A DNA stretch of 64,000 nt from Bog-756 sp963703145 (GCA_963703145.1 OY969793.1:2232001-2296000); one strand, 5' to 3'. Positions 1-10,153 are shown, counted from the stretch's first letter. Translations and numbers: made by a program. Notes: generated from the sequence alone by a model not told the origin.

Positions 1-1406
1 TACCGACGGTGCCCTCGTCCCTCCTGGTCCCGGCCACCGGGTCCGGCCACGGCCTCACGCTGACCCTCTACCGCAGCGACTCCGATGCGGGTGCCACCCC
101 GTTGACCGGGAGCCAGTCGGTCCAGATGGCGGTGGCCTCATCCGACGTGGAGCTGGCCCGTCACCCCGCCAGCCGGCGGCTGGTCGGGTCGACGTCCCTG
201 TCGCCGGTGGACCGCGCCACCCACCCCCTGGTCCTGGGCAAGGGCGGCTTCTCCCTCGGCGCGCCGGTCTCTGCCACCCGGACCAGGGTGGTCCTCCCGG
301 CGGGTTGGACCGACGCCACCGTGGGATTCGCCGGCACGCTCACCCCGGATCGGACCGGCCTTTACACCATCGCCCTCCAGGGCCCCGGCACGTCCGCGCT
401 GTCACTCGACGGCTCGACCGTGCTGTCGGATCCATTGGCCCATGGACTGGGCCGATGGTCGCAGACCGTGCGGCTCGTGGGCGGCCGCCACTATCGACTG
501 GACCTCTCGTGGGAGCCGATCGACAAGACCACCCCGACGGGCGAGTCGACGGTGGTGCCCGGCTCGTTCACCCTGGGCTGGCAGTACGTGGGCGGTGACA
601 TCGCCACGGCCGCCCGGGCCGCAGCCCACGCCGACACCGCCGTCGTGTTCGCCGGTGACTTCAACGCCGAATCGTTCGACCGGCCCTCCCTGTCCCTGCC
701 CGGCGACGAGAACGCGCTGATCGAGGCAGTGGCCGCTGCCAACCCCCGCACGGTGGTGGTCCTCGACACCGGTGGACCGGTGCTCATGCCGTGGCTCCAC
801 CGGGTGGCCGGGGTCATCGAGGCGTGGTACCCGGGGGAACAAGACGGCACGGCCATCGCCGCCCTGCTGTTCGGCGATGTCGACCCCTCGGGGCGCCTGC
901 CGGTGACCTTCCCGAAGGACCAGGCAGCGTCCCCCATCAACTCGGCGGCCCAGTGGCCGGGTGTCGGGCTGACGTCCACGTACTCCGAGGGGCTCGACAT
1001 CGGGTACCGCTACGACCACGCCACTGGGACCGCACCGCTGTTCCCGTTCGGCTTCGGGCTCGCCTACACACGGTTCACCCTCGGCCACCTAGGGGCCCAC
1101 CGCACAACCGGGGGGGTCACCCTGACGGTCACGGTCACCAACACGGGGCACCGGGCCGGTACGGCCGTTCCGCAGGCGTATCTGACCCAGCCGGCGGCGG
1201 CCGGGGAGCCCCCGGCTCAGCTGGTGGCGTTCAGCGCCGTCGCACTCGATCCCGGCCGGTCACGCACCGTCGAGCTGCACGTTCCCCGGTCGGCGTTCGC
1301 CGCCTATTTGGGTGGCGCCTGGACCACGGTGCCTGGGACCTACACCCTCTCCGTCGGTCAGTCGTCAGCCGACCTGCCCTTGTCGGTCCCGCTCACCGCG
1401 TCCTGA
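1..1406 (+). CDS. GH3 beta-glucosidase, C-terminal part (5' truncated by window edge)
   Basis: The reading frame is open to the left edge, so the N-terminal GH3 barrel with the catalytic aspartate lies outside the window. Visible domains in order: a PA14-like beta-sandwich (about residues 65-195 of the visible part, with 'AGTLTPDRTGLYTIAL' and 'HYRLDLSWEP'), the GH3 C-terminal alpha/beta sandwich (about 205-350, 'AANPRTVVVLDTGGPVLMPW', 'GRLPVTFPKD'), the GH3 motif 'FPFGFGLAYTRFTL', and a fibronectin-III-like domain (about 370-460). PA14 inserted in GH3 enzymes is a known arrangement for oligosaccharide binding. Exact substrate cannot be told. It is followed convergently by a beta-helix lipoprotein gene only 10 bp away. 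Confidence 0.88.
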   Translation, partial: PTVPSSLLVPATGSGHGLTLTLYRSDSDAGATPLTGSQSVQMAVASSDVELARHPASRRLVGSTSLSPVDRATHPLVLGKGGFSLGAPVSATRTRVVLPAGWTDATVGFAGTLTPDRTGLYTIALQGPGTSALSLDGSTVLSDPLAHGLGRWSQTVRLVGGRHYRLDLSWEPIDKTTPTGESTVVPGSFTLGWQYVGGDIATAARAAAHADTAVVFAGDFNAESFDRPSLSLPGDENALIEAVAAANPRTVVVLDTGGPVLMPWLHRVAGVIEAWYPGEQDGTAIAALLFGDVDPSGRLPVTFPKDQAASPINSAAQWPGVGLTSTYSEGLDIGYRYDHATGTAPLFPFGFGLAYTRFTLGHLGAHRTTGGVTLTVTVTNTGHRAGTAVPQAYLTQPAAAGEPPAQLVAFSAVALDPGRSRTVELHVPRSAFAAYLGGAWTTVPGTYTLSVGQSSADLPLSVPLTAS

Positions 1407-1416
1407 GTCGGACTGA

Positions 1417-3081
1417 TCAGACCGGTTTCCCGTTCGGGCACCAGGCGTTGGACGGCACGCCGGTGCACGGGTCCGCCATAGTCGGGAGCCCGCTCGGGAG
1501 GGGGTGCATGACCACGCCGGTGCGGGCCGGGTAGTTGGCGCCCGTCGGGCAGGTCCCAAATCCGGTGTCACACAGCACCTGGCCCAGCAGCGCGCCGCCG
1601 GTGTTGGCCTCGGTGGTGATCTTCCCGCAGGTGGGCTGGGTCCGCTCGAGGTTGGCCGGGGTGCTGCCGTTGGGGGCGATGTTGCCCGCATAGCAGTTCT
1701 GCGGCTGGCCGGCATCGAGGACGATCTGCCCGTAGTCGGCGTTGCCCGGGTTCCCGAAGTAGCCGTTGTGGCTGAAGGTGTTGTGCAACAACGCGTTCCC
1801 CATCGGGTCGTAGACGCAGCCGAACCCGGCCGTCTCCACGCCCCCGGTTTTGGGGCACGACTGGTTCAACGACGGGGTTCCCGAATCGGGGAACGGCACC
1901 ATCAAGAATCCCCAGGCACCGTTGTTGGAGAAGTGGTTGTCCATCACCGTGTCGTTGCGGCCCCCCGACAGCGTCATGCCGGTGCCCGTGGGCCCTGCTG
2001 CGGCGTTGCCCGCCTCGGGGACGTTCGGATTGTTGTTGTCATGCACGTTGTTGTGCAGGAAGACCCAGCACGAATGAGTGTGGGTGATCGGGCTGACCCC
2101 ATTGTTGGGGCACGCCCCGTTCTGCGGTGCCGGGGGGTCACCGGCGATCTGGGTGTTGGTGTCGAAGCCGTCCTGGTTGTGATCGAACTGCGAGTTCTCG
2201 ACCACGACGGCTCCACCCGAGTTGGTCCCCGAGTAGCCGAGGGCGTTGAACTGCATCCAGGCGTGGTTGATGGTGATGCCACAAACCTGCAGGCACGCGC
2301 CCACGTACATCCCGGAGTCATTGAAGTTGCTGGCGTAGAGCTGGTCCCACGAGCCCGGACCCTGCGAGTTCGAGGAGAAGATCCCGTACTGCGCAGCGGA
2401 GGCCTCCTGCTGGTCCGCGGTTCCCTGGCTGCTGAAGAAGGTGGTCGTTGCCGTCAGGTAGCTGCCGGTGTAGCCCTTGAGGCCGATCGTGCCGCTGTCG
2501 GCTCCGCCGTTCCACCAGATCTCGTTGCCGGAGTCGCCCGTGCCGGCCAGGAAGTTGCAGGCCGTCAGGTTCTGCACCGAGACGTCGTTGGCCTTCCACA
2601 CCAGAATCCCGTTGCGCCCGACGGGCTGGCCATCGCTGCCGGTGGCCCCGTAGTTCTGCGCCGACGGCTCCGAGCTGCACGAGCCCGGGGCCCCGTACTT
2701 GGTGCCGTCGACGACCACCGTCGACCGGTTCATGCCGCGGAGATGGATGTTCGAGGTCGAGATCATCACCCCGCCCATGTCCCCGTGCGAGGGATCGGTC
2801 GAGGTGCCCGACTCGTCGGCGTTCTCGTGGTAGTCGCCCGGTGCCACCAGGATCCAGTCACCCGGCTTGGCGGCGTCGACGGCGGACTGGATGGTCGTGT
2901 ACTTGCCGGCGTGGCCGTGGAACGTGCCGACCAGGAGCACCGTCCCACTCGACGGACTGGTGGTCGGCGACGAGGACGACGAGCTGCAGGCGGCCAACAC
3001 CCCACCTCCAAGCACCGTGGCGGCCATGACGGCAGCTGCACGCCTCCACCGGATATGCCCACCACTCCGTAGTCGCGCCAT
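1417..3081 (-). CDS. Secreted lipoprotein with right-handed parallel beta-helix
   Basis: A 554-residue protein starting at ATG 3081, chosen because GGGGAGG lies 4 nt upstream; a longer TTG start at 3102 is possible but has no such site. Residues 11-31 form a basic then hydrophobic signal peptide ending in the lipobox LAAC, with Cys32 as lipid anchor, followed by a Ser/Thr-rich linker. The mature part opens with 'YTTIQSAVDAAKPGDWILVA', the usual first turn of pectate-lyase/NosD-like beta-helices, and continues with many Asn/Gly-rich short strands ('NSQFDHNQDGFDT', 'VMDNHFSNNGAWG'). Such folds bind or cleave polysaccharides outside the cell; no catalytic set can be assigned here. The neighbouring GH3 enzyme makes a carbohydrate role plausible, by inference only. 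Confidence 0.8.
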   Translation of the reverse strand: MARLRSGGHIRWRRAAAVMAATVLGGGVLAACSSSSSSPTTSPSSGTVLLVGTFHGHAGKYTTIQSAVDAAKPGDWILVAPGDYHENADESGTSTDPSHGDMGGVMISTSNIHLRGMNRSTVVVDGTKYGAPGSCSSEPSAQNYGATGSDGQPVGRNGILVWKANDVSVQNLTACNFLAGTGDSGNEIWWNGGADSGTIGLKGYTGSYLTATTTFFSSQGTADQQEASAAQYGIFSSNSQGPGSWDQLYASNFNDSGMYVGACLQVCGITINHAWMQFNALGYSGTNSGGAVVVENSQFDHNQDGFDTNTQIAGDPPAPQNGACPNNGVSPITHTHSCWVFLHNNVHDNNNPNVPEAGNAAAGPTGTGMTLSGGRNDTVMDNHFSNNGAWGFLMVPFPDSGTPSLNQSCPKTGGVETAGFGCVYDPMGNALLHNTFSHNGYFGNPGNADYGQIVLDAGQPQNCYAGNIAPNGSTPANLERTQPTCGKITTEANTGGALLGQVLCDTGFGTCPTGANYPARTGVVMHPLPSGLPTMADPCTGVPSNAWCPNGKPV

Positions 3082-3193
3082 CGTTCCTCCCCTTCGGTTC
3101 AACGGACCATACGTCCCCAGACGGCCCCGTCCGCGCCGATGGTAGCGGTCTGGGCCCGGTGCCCCGAGGACCGCCCTCCTCGGTCCGTAGGGC

Positions 3194-3514
3194 TCACCGG
3201 GACACCGCCGAGACGATCGATGCCACGAGGACGACGGTGCCGAGGACCCGCCTCCACGGATTGACGCCCCGGACCACCTCGTCGAGCGCCCAGATCACGA
3301 TGGCGCCGGTGGCGACCCAGGCCACGGCCCCCGACGCCGCCCGATGACCACTGAGGAGGTGTCCGATCACGACCGCGGCCAGGAACACCGCCAGTGGGAG
3401 GTTGGGTACCTGGACGACGGTGATCCGGCCGGTCACCCGACTCGTGAACCACCACGCAGGTGTGCCCGGCCGGGGCCGCTGTTCTTCGGTCCGGTCGATG
3501 GCACAGTCTCCCAC
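3194..3514 (-). CDS. Small multi-pass membrane protein, function unknown
   Basis: About 106 residues from an in-frame GTG at 3514; the frame stays open further upstream into sequence that overlaps the ahcY leader and looks non-coding. The protein starts with a polar segment and the motif 'PAWWFTSRVTGRIT', then has three hydrophobic stretches ('LPLAVFLAAVVIGHLL', 'GAVAWVATGAIVIWALDEVV', 'VLGTVVLVASIVSAV') typical of transmembrane helices. I do not recognise a named family; similar short membrane proteins occur in actinobacteria. It is divergent from ahcY and separated by about 110 bp from the lipoprotein gene downstream. The start codon is uncertain. Confidence 0.6.
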   Translation of the reverse strand: MGDCAIDRTEEQRPRPGTPAWWFTSRVTGRITVVQVPNLPLAVFLAAVVIGHLLSGHRAASGAVAWVATGAIVIWALDEVVRGVNPWRRVLGTVVLVASIVSAVSR

Positions 3515-3546
3515 CTCCGCCAAACGGGTCTGCCGGGCCACTGGGC

Positions 3547-3703
3547 TACGATGATGGCGTCCAAACAGGGGCGAGGGCACCACACCGGGAGGCATTGCCG
3601 GAGGTGGGCGCCGGACCCCCGATCCCAGCAGGACAGCCACGCACGGGCGCGTGGCTGCGAGTTCCCGGCTGCAGCGCGTTGCCGGTTCAGTGAAGGAGTC
3701 CAC
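3547..3703 (+). promoter_or_regulatory. ahcY promoter and structured leader
   Basis: A TACGAT -10-like box at 3547-3552 would give a transcript starting near 3559 and a leader of about 145 nt. Within it a perfect 9-bp hairpin (3634-3642 with 3649-3657, loop ACGGGC) stands about 45 nt before the start codon. The leader ends in the ribosome binding site AAGGAG at 3693-3698. SAH and SAM riboswitches control ahcY in other bacteria, but I could not match this leader to a known riboswitch consensus. Confidence 0.45.
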
Positions 3704-5152
<1,449 letters not shown>

Positions 5153-5204
5153 GGCGGTCCGGAGCAACCACACCGGCCATCGCGGGCGATCGGGTTCGAC
5201 CCTG

Positions 5205-6056
5205 ATGCCATCGTCTGGTCCGGCCGCGGCCGACGTCACCCGCTACGACGTCACCGAACAGGTGGCCACCATCACGCTGCACCGTCCGGACCGGCTCAAC
5301 GCCTGGACCGCTCAGATGAACGCCGAGTACCGGGGTCTGCTCCAGCGGGCTTCGGAGGATCCGGACGTGCGGGTCATCGTGGTGACCGGAAGCGGGCGTG
5401 GGTTCTGCGCGGGCGCCGAGTCCGACGATCTGGCCGGCCATGTGGAGCGCGGCGCCTATCGCTCGTGGCACTCGGACCAGCTGGCCACACCGGGTTACGG
5501 GGTGCGGCCCGAGTTCGACGCCGAGCTGGCGTACCACTTCGGGATACCCAAACCCATCGTCGCCGCCATCAACGGACCGGCCGCGGGGATCGGCTTCGCG
5601 CTGGCGTGCTACTGCGACATCCGCATCGCCGCAGAGGGGGCCAAGCTGACCACGGCGCACGGACGGCTGGGGCTGCCCTGCGCCTTCGGACTGGCGTGGC
5701 TTCTTCCGCGGCTGATCGGCCTGTCTCGGGCACTCGAGCTGATCCTGTCGAGCCGGGCCTTCACCGCCGAGGAGGCCCTCGGCCTCGGCCTGGTCACGTC
5801 GGTGGTGCCCACCGAACGGTTCGCCGACCACGTCCACCACTACGCCCGCACGCTGGCCACCACGGTGTCCCCGGCATCGATGGCCGCATCCAAGCGCCAG
5901 ATCTACGACGCCTTCCATCTGAGCGCCGCCCAGGCCGTGGCTGACGCCGAGTCCCTCATCGATCCCATGATGGCCGGCCACGACTACCGAGAAGGGGTGG
6001 CCGCCCTCCGGGAGAAGCGGCCGCCCGCCTTCGAGAACCTGGCCCTGGGGGGCTGA
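5205..6056 (+). CDS. Enoyl-CoA hydratase/isomerase (crotonase) family protein
   Basis: A 283-residue crotonase-fold protein. Start ATG 5205 gives the family's usual length; the longer frame overlaps ahcY. Oxyanion-hole segments are present ('GRGFCAGAESDDL' and 'NGPAAGIGFALACYCDIRIA'). In many hydratases of this subgroup a catalytic Glu occurs in a motif like RRGLxxEHGxxWLLPRL; here the corresponding stretch reads 'RLGLPCAFGLAWLLPRLIG', so Ala appears to replace Glu. The protein may therefore be an isomerase, thioesterase or another crotonase-type enzyme and not a classic hydratase. It lies 52 bp after ahcY, probably cotranscribed, and is followed by a strong hairpin terminator. Confidence 0.88.
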   Translation: MPSSGPAAADVTRYDVTEQVATITLHRPDRLNAWTAQMNAEYRGLLQRASEDPDVRVIVVTGSGRGFCAGAESDDLAGHVERGAYRSWHSDQLATPGYGVRPEFDAELAYHFGIPKPIVAAINGPAAGIGFALACYCDIRIAAEGAKLTTAHGRLGLPCAFGLAWLLPRLIGLSRALELILSSRAFTAEEALGLGLVTSVVPTERFADHVHHYARTLATTVSPASMAASKRQIYDAFHLSAAQAVADAESLIDPMMAGHDYREGVAALREKRPPAFENLALGG

Positions 6057-6072
6057 GCACCAACGGAGGGAG

Positions 6073-6115
6073 GCGGTGCCTCCTCTCGAAGTCCGCCCTT
6101 CGGAGGAGGCACCGC
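6073..6115 (+). terminator. Strong hairpin terminator after the ahcY-crotonase unit
   Basis: Perfect 13-bp stem (6073-6085 with 6103-6115), then a one-base bulge at 6086 and five more pairs (6087-6091 with 6098-6102) around a six-base loop. There is no U-tract, as is common for GC-rich actinobacterial terminators. Confidence 0.8.
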
Positions 6116-6271
6116 ACACCCTCGCAACCCGGTTGCCCTAGGTTGCCCCGGAGCCGTTCCCGCCGATGCATGCACCGGGCTACGCCGTCATGGTGCGCCC
6201 CGACGTTCCAATTCCGATCCAAGATGGGTCCAACCGCTACGCTCAGTACCGGATTGCAGGAAGGAGGCCTG

Positions 6272-8746
6272 GTGAGCCCGCAATTCCGGATCTTGGGTGC
6301 CCTCGAAGTGGAGGCCGACACGGGCCCGATCGCCGTCCGCGGACGTCGCCGCCGGGCGCTGCTGGGCCGCCTGGTCATCGCCCCCAACCAGCCCGTTGAC
6401 GCGGACCGGCTGGCCCATGACGTCTGGGCCGATGCCCCACCCCCCGGTGCGGCCTCCACGCTGGCCAGCCACGTCTCACTGCTCCGTTCGCTGCTCGGCC
6501 CCGAGCGCCTCGTGCATCAGGCCGGTGGCTACCAACTCACCGTCGAGCCCGGCGAACTCGACGCCGACCGGTTCGAGGTCGCCCTCCGGGACGCACAGCG
6601 CCACGCCCGCCAGGGCAGTCCCCAGCGTGTCGTCGACCCACTCGCCGCGGCACTGGGCCTCTGGCGCGGCGCCGCACTCGGTGAGCTGGGCGAGGCCGCA
6701 TGGGCTCGGGGAGAGGTCGCCCGGCTGGAGGAGCTCCGGCTGGGAGCCGAGGAGTTGCTGTTGAACACGCGACTCGAACTCGGCCAGCACCGGGAGATCG
6801 CCGCCGATGCCGAAGCGGCCGTCAACGACCACCCGCTGCGAGAGCAGCGTTGGGCCCTGTTGATGCTGGCGCTCTACCGGTCAGGTCGCCAGGCCGACGC
6901 CTTGCGGGCCTACCAACGACTCCGCTCCCTTCTGAACGAGCAGCTCGGCGTGGAGCCCTCCCCCGACGTCGCCGATCTCGAACAGGCCATCGTGCTCCAG
7001 AGCCCCGATCTCACCTGGACCATCCCGGATCACCGAGCGGCCGCCGGCGCATTCGGGCCCCCCGAGGGGGCGGGGACGCTGCCGGAGACCGCCGAGGCGC
7101 CGAGCGACCAGGGGCCCGCACAGGACGGTCCAACCGTCGGCCCGGGGCCAGTGGCTCAGTCGCGTCGGCGGGCTCTCGCACCGGTGCCGCTGGTCGATGC
7201 GCTGCGGGGCACCGGAGCCCCGTTCGTCGGGCGGACCGGTGACCAGGACACGCTGGTCCGGCTCTTCGCCGAGGCGGCGACCGGGCATCGTGCGATCGCC
7301 CTCGTCGGCGGAGAGCCCGGTATCGGGAAGTCGACACTGGCAGCGGCCACGGCGCGCCACGTCGATGCCGCCGGTGGGGCGGTGCTCTACGGACGGTGCC
7401 TCGAGGTGACCACGGTCCCCTACCAGCCCTTCGTCGAAGCCCTCGACCATGCGGTGCACCACGCACCGATCGAGTTGCTCCGGGACCACGTCGCACAATT
7501 CGGCGGAGCCCTGACGCGGCTCGTCCCAGCGCTCGGCATCCGGGTCCCTGAGGCGGCCCCCCTCCACGCCAGCGACCCGGACATCGAGCGCTACCTGGCC
7601 TTCGGTGCAGCCTCCGCACTGGTGGCCAGGTTGGCCAACGCACAGCCGTTGCTGCTCCTGATCGAAGACCTGCACTGGGCGGACATGGCGACCCTGCAGC
7701 TGCTGGCGCACCTGGTCAGCCGCACCCAACGGACGCCCATGCTGCTGGTTGCCACCTTTCGATCGACCGAGATCACGCCCGACCATCCACTGAGCGACAC
7801 CTTCGCCGCCCTGTGGCGGGAGCTGCATGTGACCCACCTCGATCTAGCCGGCCTGGACTCCGAGGAGATCGAAGACCTCTGTGTGTCCTACGCCGGAGAC
7901 ATCCTTCACGTCGAGGCGGTCGCCGGTGTCGCTGCAGCCCTGTGCGACGAGACCGCCGGCAATCCCTTCTTCGTCTGTGAGCTGCTCCGCTCGATCGCCG
8001 AGACCGGCGATCTCACCCGCTGGTCCGGCCCGGACTGGTCGCCCGATCCGGCGGGGCCGGGCTCCGAGATCCCCCGCAGCCTGCGAGACGTCATCGGCCA
8101 GCGGGTGCACCGGCTCGGGACCAAGACCGAACGGGTCCTGGCGCTGGCCGCGGTCATCGGGTCCGAGTTCAACCTCACCACGCTGGCCCGGGTGTCCGAC
8201 CTGGAGCCCGAGGCCCTGCTCGAGCACCTCGATCGCGCCGAGCGGGCATCGCTGATCAGCAGTGTGGGTCCCGGGTCGTTCGTCTTCGCCCACGCACTGA
8301 TTCGACGGACGCTCTACCAGGGCCTGCAGTCCGCACGGCGCAGCCTCCTGCACGCCCGGGTGGCCGCCGCCCTCGAGGCCGGGTCGGTCCGGCCGCTGGT
8401 GTCGGCCGTTGTCGCCCACCATTTCCTCGCCGCCGGTGACCAGGAGTCGGCTCTGCGCTGGACCGAGCGAGCCGGGCTCGACGCGCTGACCTCCATGGCG
8501 CCCGACGAAGCGGTCCACTGGTTCGACCAGGCCTGCGACCTGCTCACCCACCTGCATCCCGCTGAGCAGCTCCGGCTGTGCGACCTCACGCTGGAAAAGG
8601 GCGTCGCCCAGTTGCTGGCGGGCCAGCCGTCCTATCGCGACGTCTTGTTGGAGTCCGGGGCAATGGCCCGGCCGCCGGTGACGGCCGGCGGATGGCTGAG
8701 GCGGCGCTGGCCAACACGCGTGGCTACTACAGCGCGGCCGGCGTGA
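6272..8746 (+). CDS. SARP/BTAD-type ATPase transcriptional regulator, N-terminal part (frameshifted)
   Basis: The start is GTG 6272, preceded by AAGGAGG at 6261-6267; a TACGCT -10-like box lies at 6238-6243. Domains: OmpR-type winged helix (about 5-90, 'FRILGALEVEADTGPIAVRG'), bacterial transcriptional activator domain (about 97-240, 'LMLALYRSGRQADALRAYQR'), then an AAA/STAND ATPase with Walker A 'GGEPGIGKSTL' near residue 347 and Walker B 'LLLLIEDLHWAD' near 459. The family behaves as large nucleotide-dependent activators of catabolic or secondary-metabolite genes. After about residue 800 the frame drifts into Arg/Trp-rich sequence and stops at 8746, while the TPR C-terminus continues one frame over. 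A one-base deletion near 8665-8685 would explain this, so this and the next entry are probably one gene of about 1,217 codons. Confidence 0.85.
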   Translation: MSPQFRILGALEVEADTGPIAVRGRRRRALLGRLVIAPNQPVDADRLAHDVWADAPPPGAASTLASHVSLLRSLLGPERLVHQAGGYQLTVEPGELDADRFEVALRDAQRHARQGSPQRVVDPLAAALGLWRGAALGELGEAAWARGEVARLEELRLGAEELLLNTRLELGQHREIAADAEAAVNDHPLREQRWALLMLALYRSGRQADALRAYQRLRSLLNEQLGVEPSPDVADLEQAIVLQSPDLTWTIPDHRAAAGAFGPPEGAGTLPETAEAPSDQGPAQDGPTVGPGPVAQSRRRALAPVPLVDALRGTGAPFVGRTGDQDTLVRLFAEAATGHRAIALVGGEPGIGKSTLAAATARHVDAAGGAVLYGRCLEVTTVPYQPFVEALDHAVHHAPIELLRDHVAQFGGALTRLVPALGIRVPEAAPLHASDPDIERYLAFGAASALVARLANAQPLLLLIEDLHWADMATLQLLAHLVSRTQRTPMLLVATFRSTEITPDHPLSDTFAALWRELHVTHLDLAGLDSEEIEDLCVSYAGDILHVEAVAGVAAALCDETAGNPFFVCELLRSIAETGDLTRWSGPDWSPDPAGPGSEIPRSLRDVIGQRVHRLGTKTERVLALAAVIGSEFNLTTLARVSDLEPEALLEHLDRAERASLISSVGPGSFVFAHALIRRTLYQGLQSARRSLLHARVAAALEAGSVRPLVSAVVAHHFLAAGDQESALRWTERAGLDALTSMAPDEAVHWFDQACDLLTHLHPAEQLRLCDLTLEKGVAQLLAGQPSYRDVLLESGAMARPPVTAGGWLRRRWPTRVATTARPA

Positions 8747-9924
8747 TCGACCAGGACCGGGTGGACCTGCTGTCGGATGCCCTGGCCCTGGTGGACGACA
8801 GTGACGAGGCGCTCCGGGTCCGCCTGCTAGCCGCCATCTGCCGGGAGACGGCCTTCGGCACCCCGCTGGCCGAACGCCGCGCCATGGCCGACCAGGCCAA
8901 GAACGCCGCTCGGGCCCTTGGTGACGCACGGACCATCGTCGACGTCCACCACGCGGTGATCGAGGCGATCCGCTACCCCACCGAGCTCGCTGGGCGGCTC
9001 GAGGACACCGCAGTGGCACTCGACCTGGCCGAGGGCCTCGGTGATCCCTCGGCACTGTTCTGGGCCATCGGCCACCGCATGCGGACCCTGATGGAGGCCG
9101 GGTACGTCGTCGAGGCCGAGCAGCTCTTCGATCGGATGGCGGGGCTGAACGACGAGGTGGGCCAACCCGTGATGCGATGGCTCACCACGTTCTCCATGGC
9201 CCAGTGGTCATTCCTCCACGGCGAGACCGACGCCGGCGAGCAGCTGGCCGAGGAGGCCCTCGGCATCGGTACGGGCTTCGGCGAGCCCGATGCCTTCAAC
9301 TACTACGCCACCCAGCTGACCCACGCCCGGTGGCAGCAGGGACGACTCGGCGAGCTGGTCGACCTCATCGCCGCGGGTGCCGAGGAGAACCCAGGGATCC
9401 CGGCCTACCGGGGAGCGCTGTGCCGTGCCCTGGGACAGGCCGGACGGGCAGCCGAGGCCGGCCAACTCCTCGACCAGTCCGCTGCCCGTCGGTTCTCGGA
9501 GCTCCCCAAGGACCTGTTGTGGACCTACGGCATGGTGACCTTTGCCGAGGCGGCGATCCACGTGGAGCACGCCGCGTCGGCAGCCATCCTCTACAAGCTC
9601 CTGGCGCCGTTCGGGGACCAGATCTGCTTCGTCGGCACGACGTGCGAGGGCCCGCTGGCCCACTACCTTGGCGGACTGGCCGCGCTACTCGGCCACCACG
9701 ACCAGGCGGCCCGCCACTTCCAGGCGGCCGCCCGCTTCGCCGAGGTGGCCCGCTCGCCCTATTTCGCGGCCCGGACATCCATCGAGCGTGGCCGCCTGTG
9801 CGCCCACCGCGGCGACGAGAACTCGGCCCGGGGGCTCCTGGCCACTGGGCAGAACCTGGCCGAGCAGGGAGGCTTCACCGCCGAGTGGGACCGGGCGACC
9901 GCGGCGCTGGCCGCACTGGGGTAG
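8578..9924 (+). CDS. SARP/BTAD-type ATPase regulator, C-terminal TPR part (frame after the indel)
   Basis: This frame encodes the helical-repeat C-terminus expected of the preceding regulator. Recognisable protein begins at about 8680 ('DGRRMAEAALANTRGYYSAA') and runs to 9924 with TPR-like helices ('LRVRLLAAICRETAFG', 'EQLFDRMAGLNDEVGQ', 'FQAAARFAEVARSPYFAART'). The first 30 or so codons overlap the upstream frame and have no coding character, and there is no ribosome binding site at an internal start, so independent translation is unlikely. Best read as the second half of one gene split by a single-base deletion. A 12-bp hairpin terminator follows. Confidence 0.8.
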   Translation: MRPHAGKGRRPVAGGPAVLSRRLVGVRGNGPAAGDGRRMAEAALANTRGYYSAAGVIDQDRVDLLSDALALVDDSDEALRVRLLAAICRETAFGTPLAERRAMADQAKNAARALGDARTIVDVHHAVIEAIRYPTELAGRLEDTAVALDLAEGLGDPSALFWAIGHRMRTLMEAGYVVEAEQLFDRMAGLNDEVGQPVMRWLTTFSMAQWSFLHGETDAGEQLAEEALGIGTGFGEPDAFNYYATQLTHARWQQGRLGELVDLIAAGAEENPGIPAYRGALCRALGQAGRAAEAGQLLDQSAARRFSELPKDLLWTYGMVTFAEAAIHVEHAASAAILYKLLAPFGDQICFVGTTCEGPLAHYLGGLAALLGHHDQAARHFQAAARFAEVARSPYFAARTSIERGRLCAHRGDENSARGLLATGQNLAEQGGFTAEWDRATAALAALG

Positions 9925-9961
9925 GCAACGGGCCGGTGGCCTCGGACTCGGCCCGGACGCG

Positions 9962-9988
9962 GTGGAGGCGCCCAACGGGCGCCTCCAC
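9962..9988 (+). terminator. Hairpin terminator after the SARP-type regulator
   Basis: Perfect 12-bp inverted repeat (9962-9973 with 9977-9988) around the three-base loop AAC, 38 bp after the stop codon. It lies between convergent genes and may serve both strands. Confidence 0.75.
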
Positions 9989-10028
9989 TGGGCGACACGG
10001 GTGGCGGAACCCGGTTGACGCCGATAAC

Positions 10029-10050
10029 AGTCAGTTGGCGGGAACTGACT
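10029..10050. repeat. 8-bp perfect inverted repeat in convergent intergenic region
   Basis: AGTCAGTT (10029-10036) and AACTGACT (10043-10050) are exact complements around GGCGGG. The surrounding 100 bp is clearly more AT-rich than the rest of the window. It lies 103 bp past the 3' end of the minus-strand acyl-CoA dehydrogenase gene and may be its terminator. Confidence 0.5.
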
Positions 10051-10153
10051 CACCATCTATTACATCACACGTTTTCCGCCGATAGAAGTGACAAATTCTC
10101 CTGGCCACCCTCTGTGCCGGGGCCGCCTGGTGCCAAGCCTGGTTGACGAGGGG

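Noticed and set aside
3559..3703. Calling the ahcY leader a SAH or SAM riboswitch
   Set aside because: I could not align it with the conserved core of any known class, so it is reported only as an unclassified structured leader.
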